From Hemicentrotus pulcherrimus (lineage: Eukaryota; Echinodermata; Echinoidea; Camarodonta; Strongylocentrotidae), in contig BEXV01000052.1 in NCBI GenBank assembly GCA_003118195.1, positions 459,046 to 488,452 of the forward strand: a stretch of 29,407 bases of DNA. The letters run 5' to 3'. Under the pieces are notes generated by a model. It ran no database searches, had not been told where the DNA came from, and was given only the letters and a program-made list of their open reading frames with translations. Position 1 is the first letter of the stretch. Every line of letters begins with the position of its first letter. Below, piece after piece: positions 29,133 through 29,407 of this stretch. A program made the translations under genes and the position numbers.

Positions 29133-29407
29133 AGATTATGGAGAGCACGGTCCTATTCCAGAGAAACCTCTGAATCAAGATCATGGGCAGCCCAAGAACA
29201 AGCGGCCCCCTCCAGATCCTGCCAACTTTGAGCAAAACGGTGATTATCCACCACTAAACCAAAACAACAACGCTGATGTCAAGGAGAAAGGCTTTACTAC
29301 TTCCCCAGGAGGAGACATAGAAGTAGGAGACAAGCCACAATCTTCAAGGATGGAAGACATCGCTGGATTGCCTCATGGCGATCACCCATCTCTTAGGATT
29401 GACAACA
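29133..29407 (+). CDS. Gene E, long exon (partial, runs off the window)
   Basis: Open from A|GAT TAT GGA through the last base, 91 full codons. The protein is hydrophilic and rich in Pro, Asn and Asp (KNKRPPPDPANFEQNGDYPP). Near the window end it contains MEDIAGLPHGDHPSLR, which aligns with APIEDIANICIPPSGDPSLR of gene D, identifying E as a divergent family member. The segment before this is longer and quite different from A to D. No stop or frameshift is visible. The acidic modules and coiled coil would lie beyond the window. Confidence 0.65.

Noticed and set aside
29133..29407. Gene E as an unrelated Pro/Asn-rich gene
   Set aside because: The MEDIAG..DHPSLR stretch aligns with the family, and exon length and intron phase agree.

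Overview
The window looks like non-coding-rich eukaryotic DNA from a marine invertebrate, most likely an echinoderm and probably a sea urchin. The reasons are split genes with good GT/AG borders, AATAAA signals, many GA, CT and ATT microsatellites, poly-C runs, a truncated CR1/L2-type retrotransposon, telomere-type TTAGGG repeats and an assembly gap of 420 N. There are no bacterial operons, rRNA or tRNA genes that I can see. The species assignment is inference.

The main content is a small cluster of one gene family that I do not recognise. There are five members: A (+, exons 1543-1640 and 2061-3225), B (-, exons 7542-7444 and 6557-5411), C (+, exons 16460-16584 and 17218-18130/18260), D (+, exons 21050-21121 and 22826-23846) and E (+, exons about 28712-28778 and 29133 to the window end). 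Each has a short exon carrying an ATG, a phase-2 intron and one long exon. The predicted protein has no visible signal peptide or membrane segment. It has a Pro-rich N-terminus, one or two acidic Ser-rich modules of about 80 residues, a conserved basic/Ser patch (KRSISN) and a C-terminal coiled coil. D is the only complete copy that reads through cleanly (353 aa). A has a one-base deletion in exon 1, B has two in-frame stops, and C has a late frameshift and a clean 132-base deletion. E is diverged, looks intact as far as it goes, and runs off the window.

The copies sit in duplicated cassettes. A (about 90-4620) and C (about 15040-19240) are direct duplicates: a 5' block, a C-rich 23-26 bp minisatellite, the ATG exon, the long exon, a 3' UTR, then GA-rich microsatellite and minisatellite DNA. 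A and B are convergent and form a large imperfect palindrome centred near 4626. The region upstream of B (about 9300-11524) is an inverted copy of the region upstream of and inside gene D (about 19400-22350). Several dispersed repeats, a truncated retrotransposon (7622-8662), a fold-back element with telomeric repeats (10432-10585) and an element with GTCTCGCCTGC/GCAGGCGAGAC ends (27440-28323) have landed among the copies.

Regulatory candidates are a strong TATA promoter at 12129-12300 with octamer, CCAAT, E2F-like and GATCC motifs resembling sea urchin histone promoters, followed by a short leader exon with a GTAAGT donor, and a CpG-rich zone upstream of E (25700-26280) with a perfect palindromic kappa-B site. 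The long upstream region of E carries two unrelated repeat arrays that both contain nuclear-receptor DR1-type motifs. The overall layout (tightly spaced paralogues in mixed orientation, GA microsatellite flanks, mosaic exons) resembles the sea urchin Sp185/333 (Trf) immune cluster, but the encoded protein is not that family.
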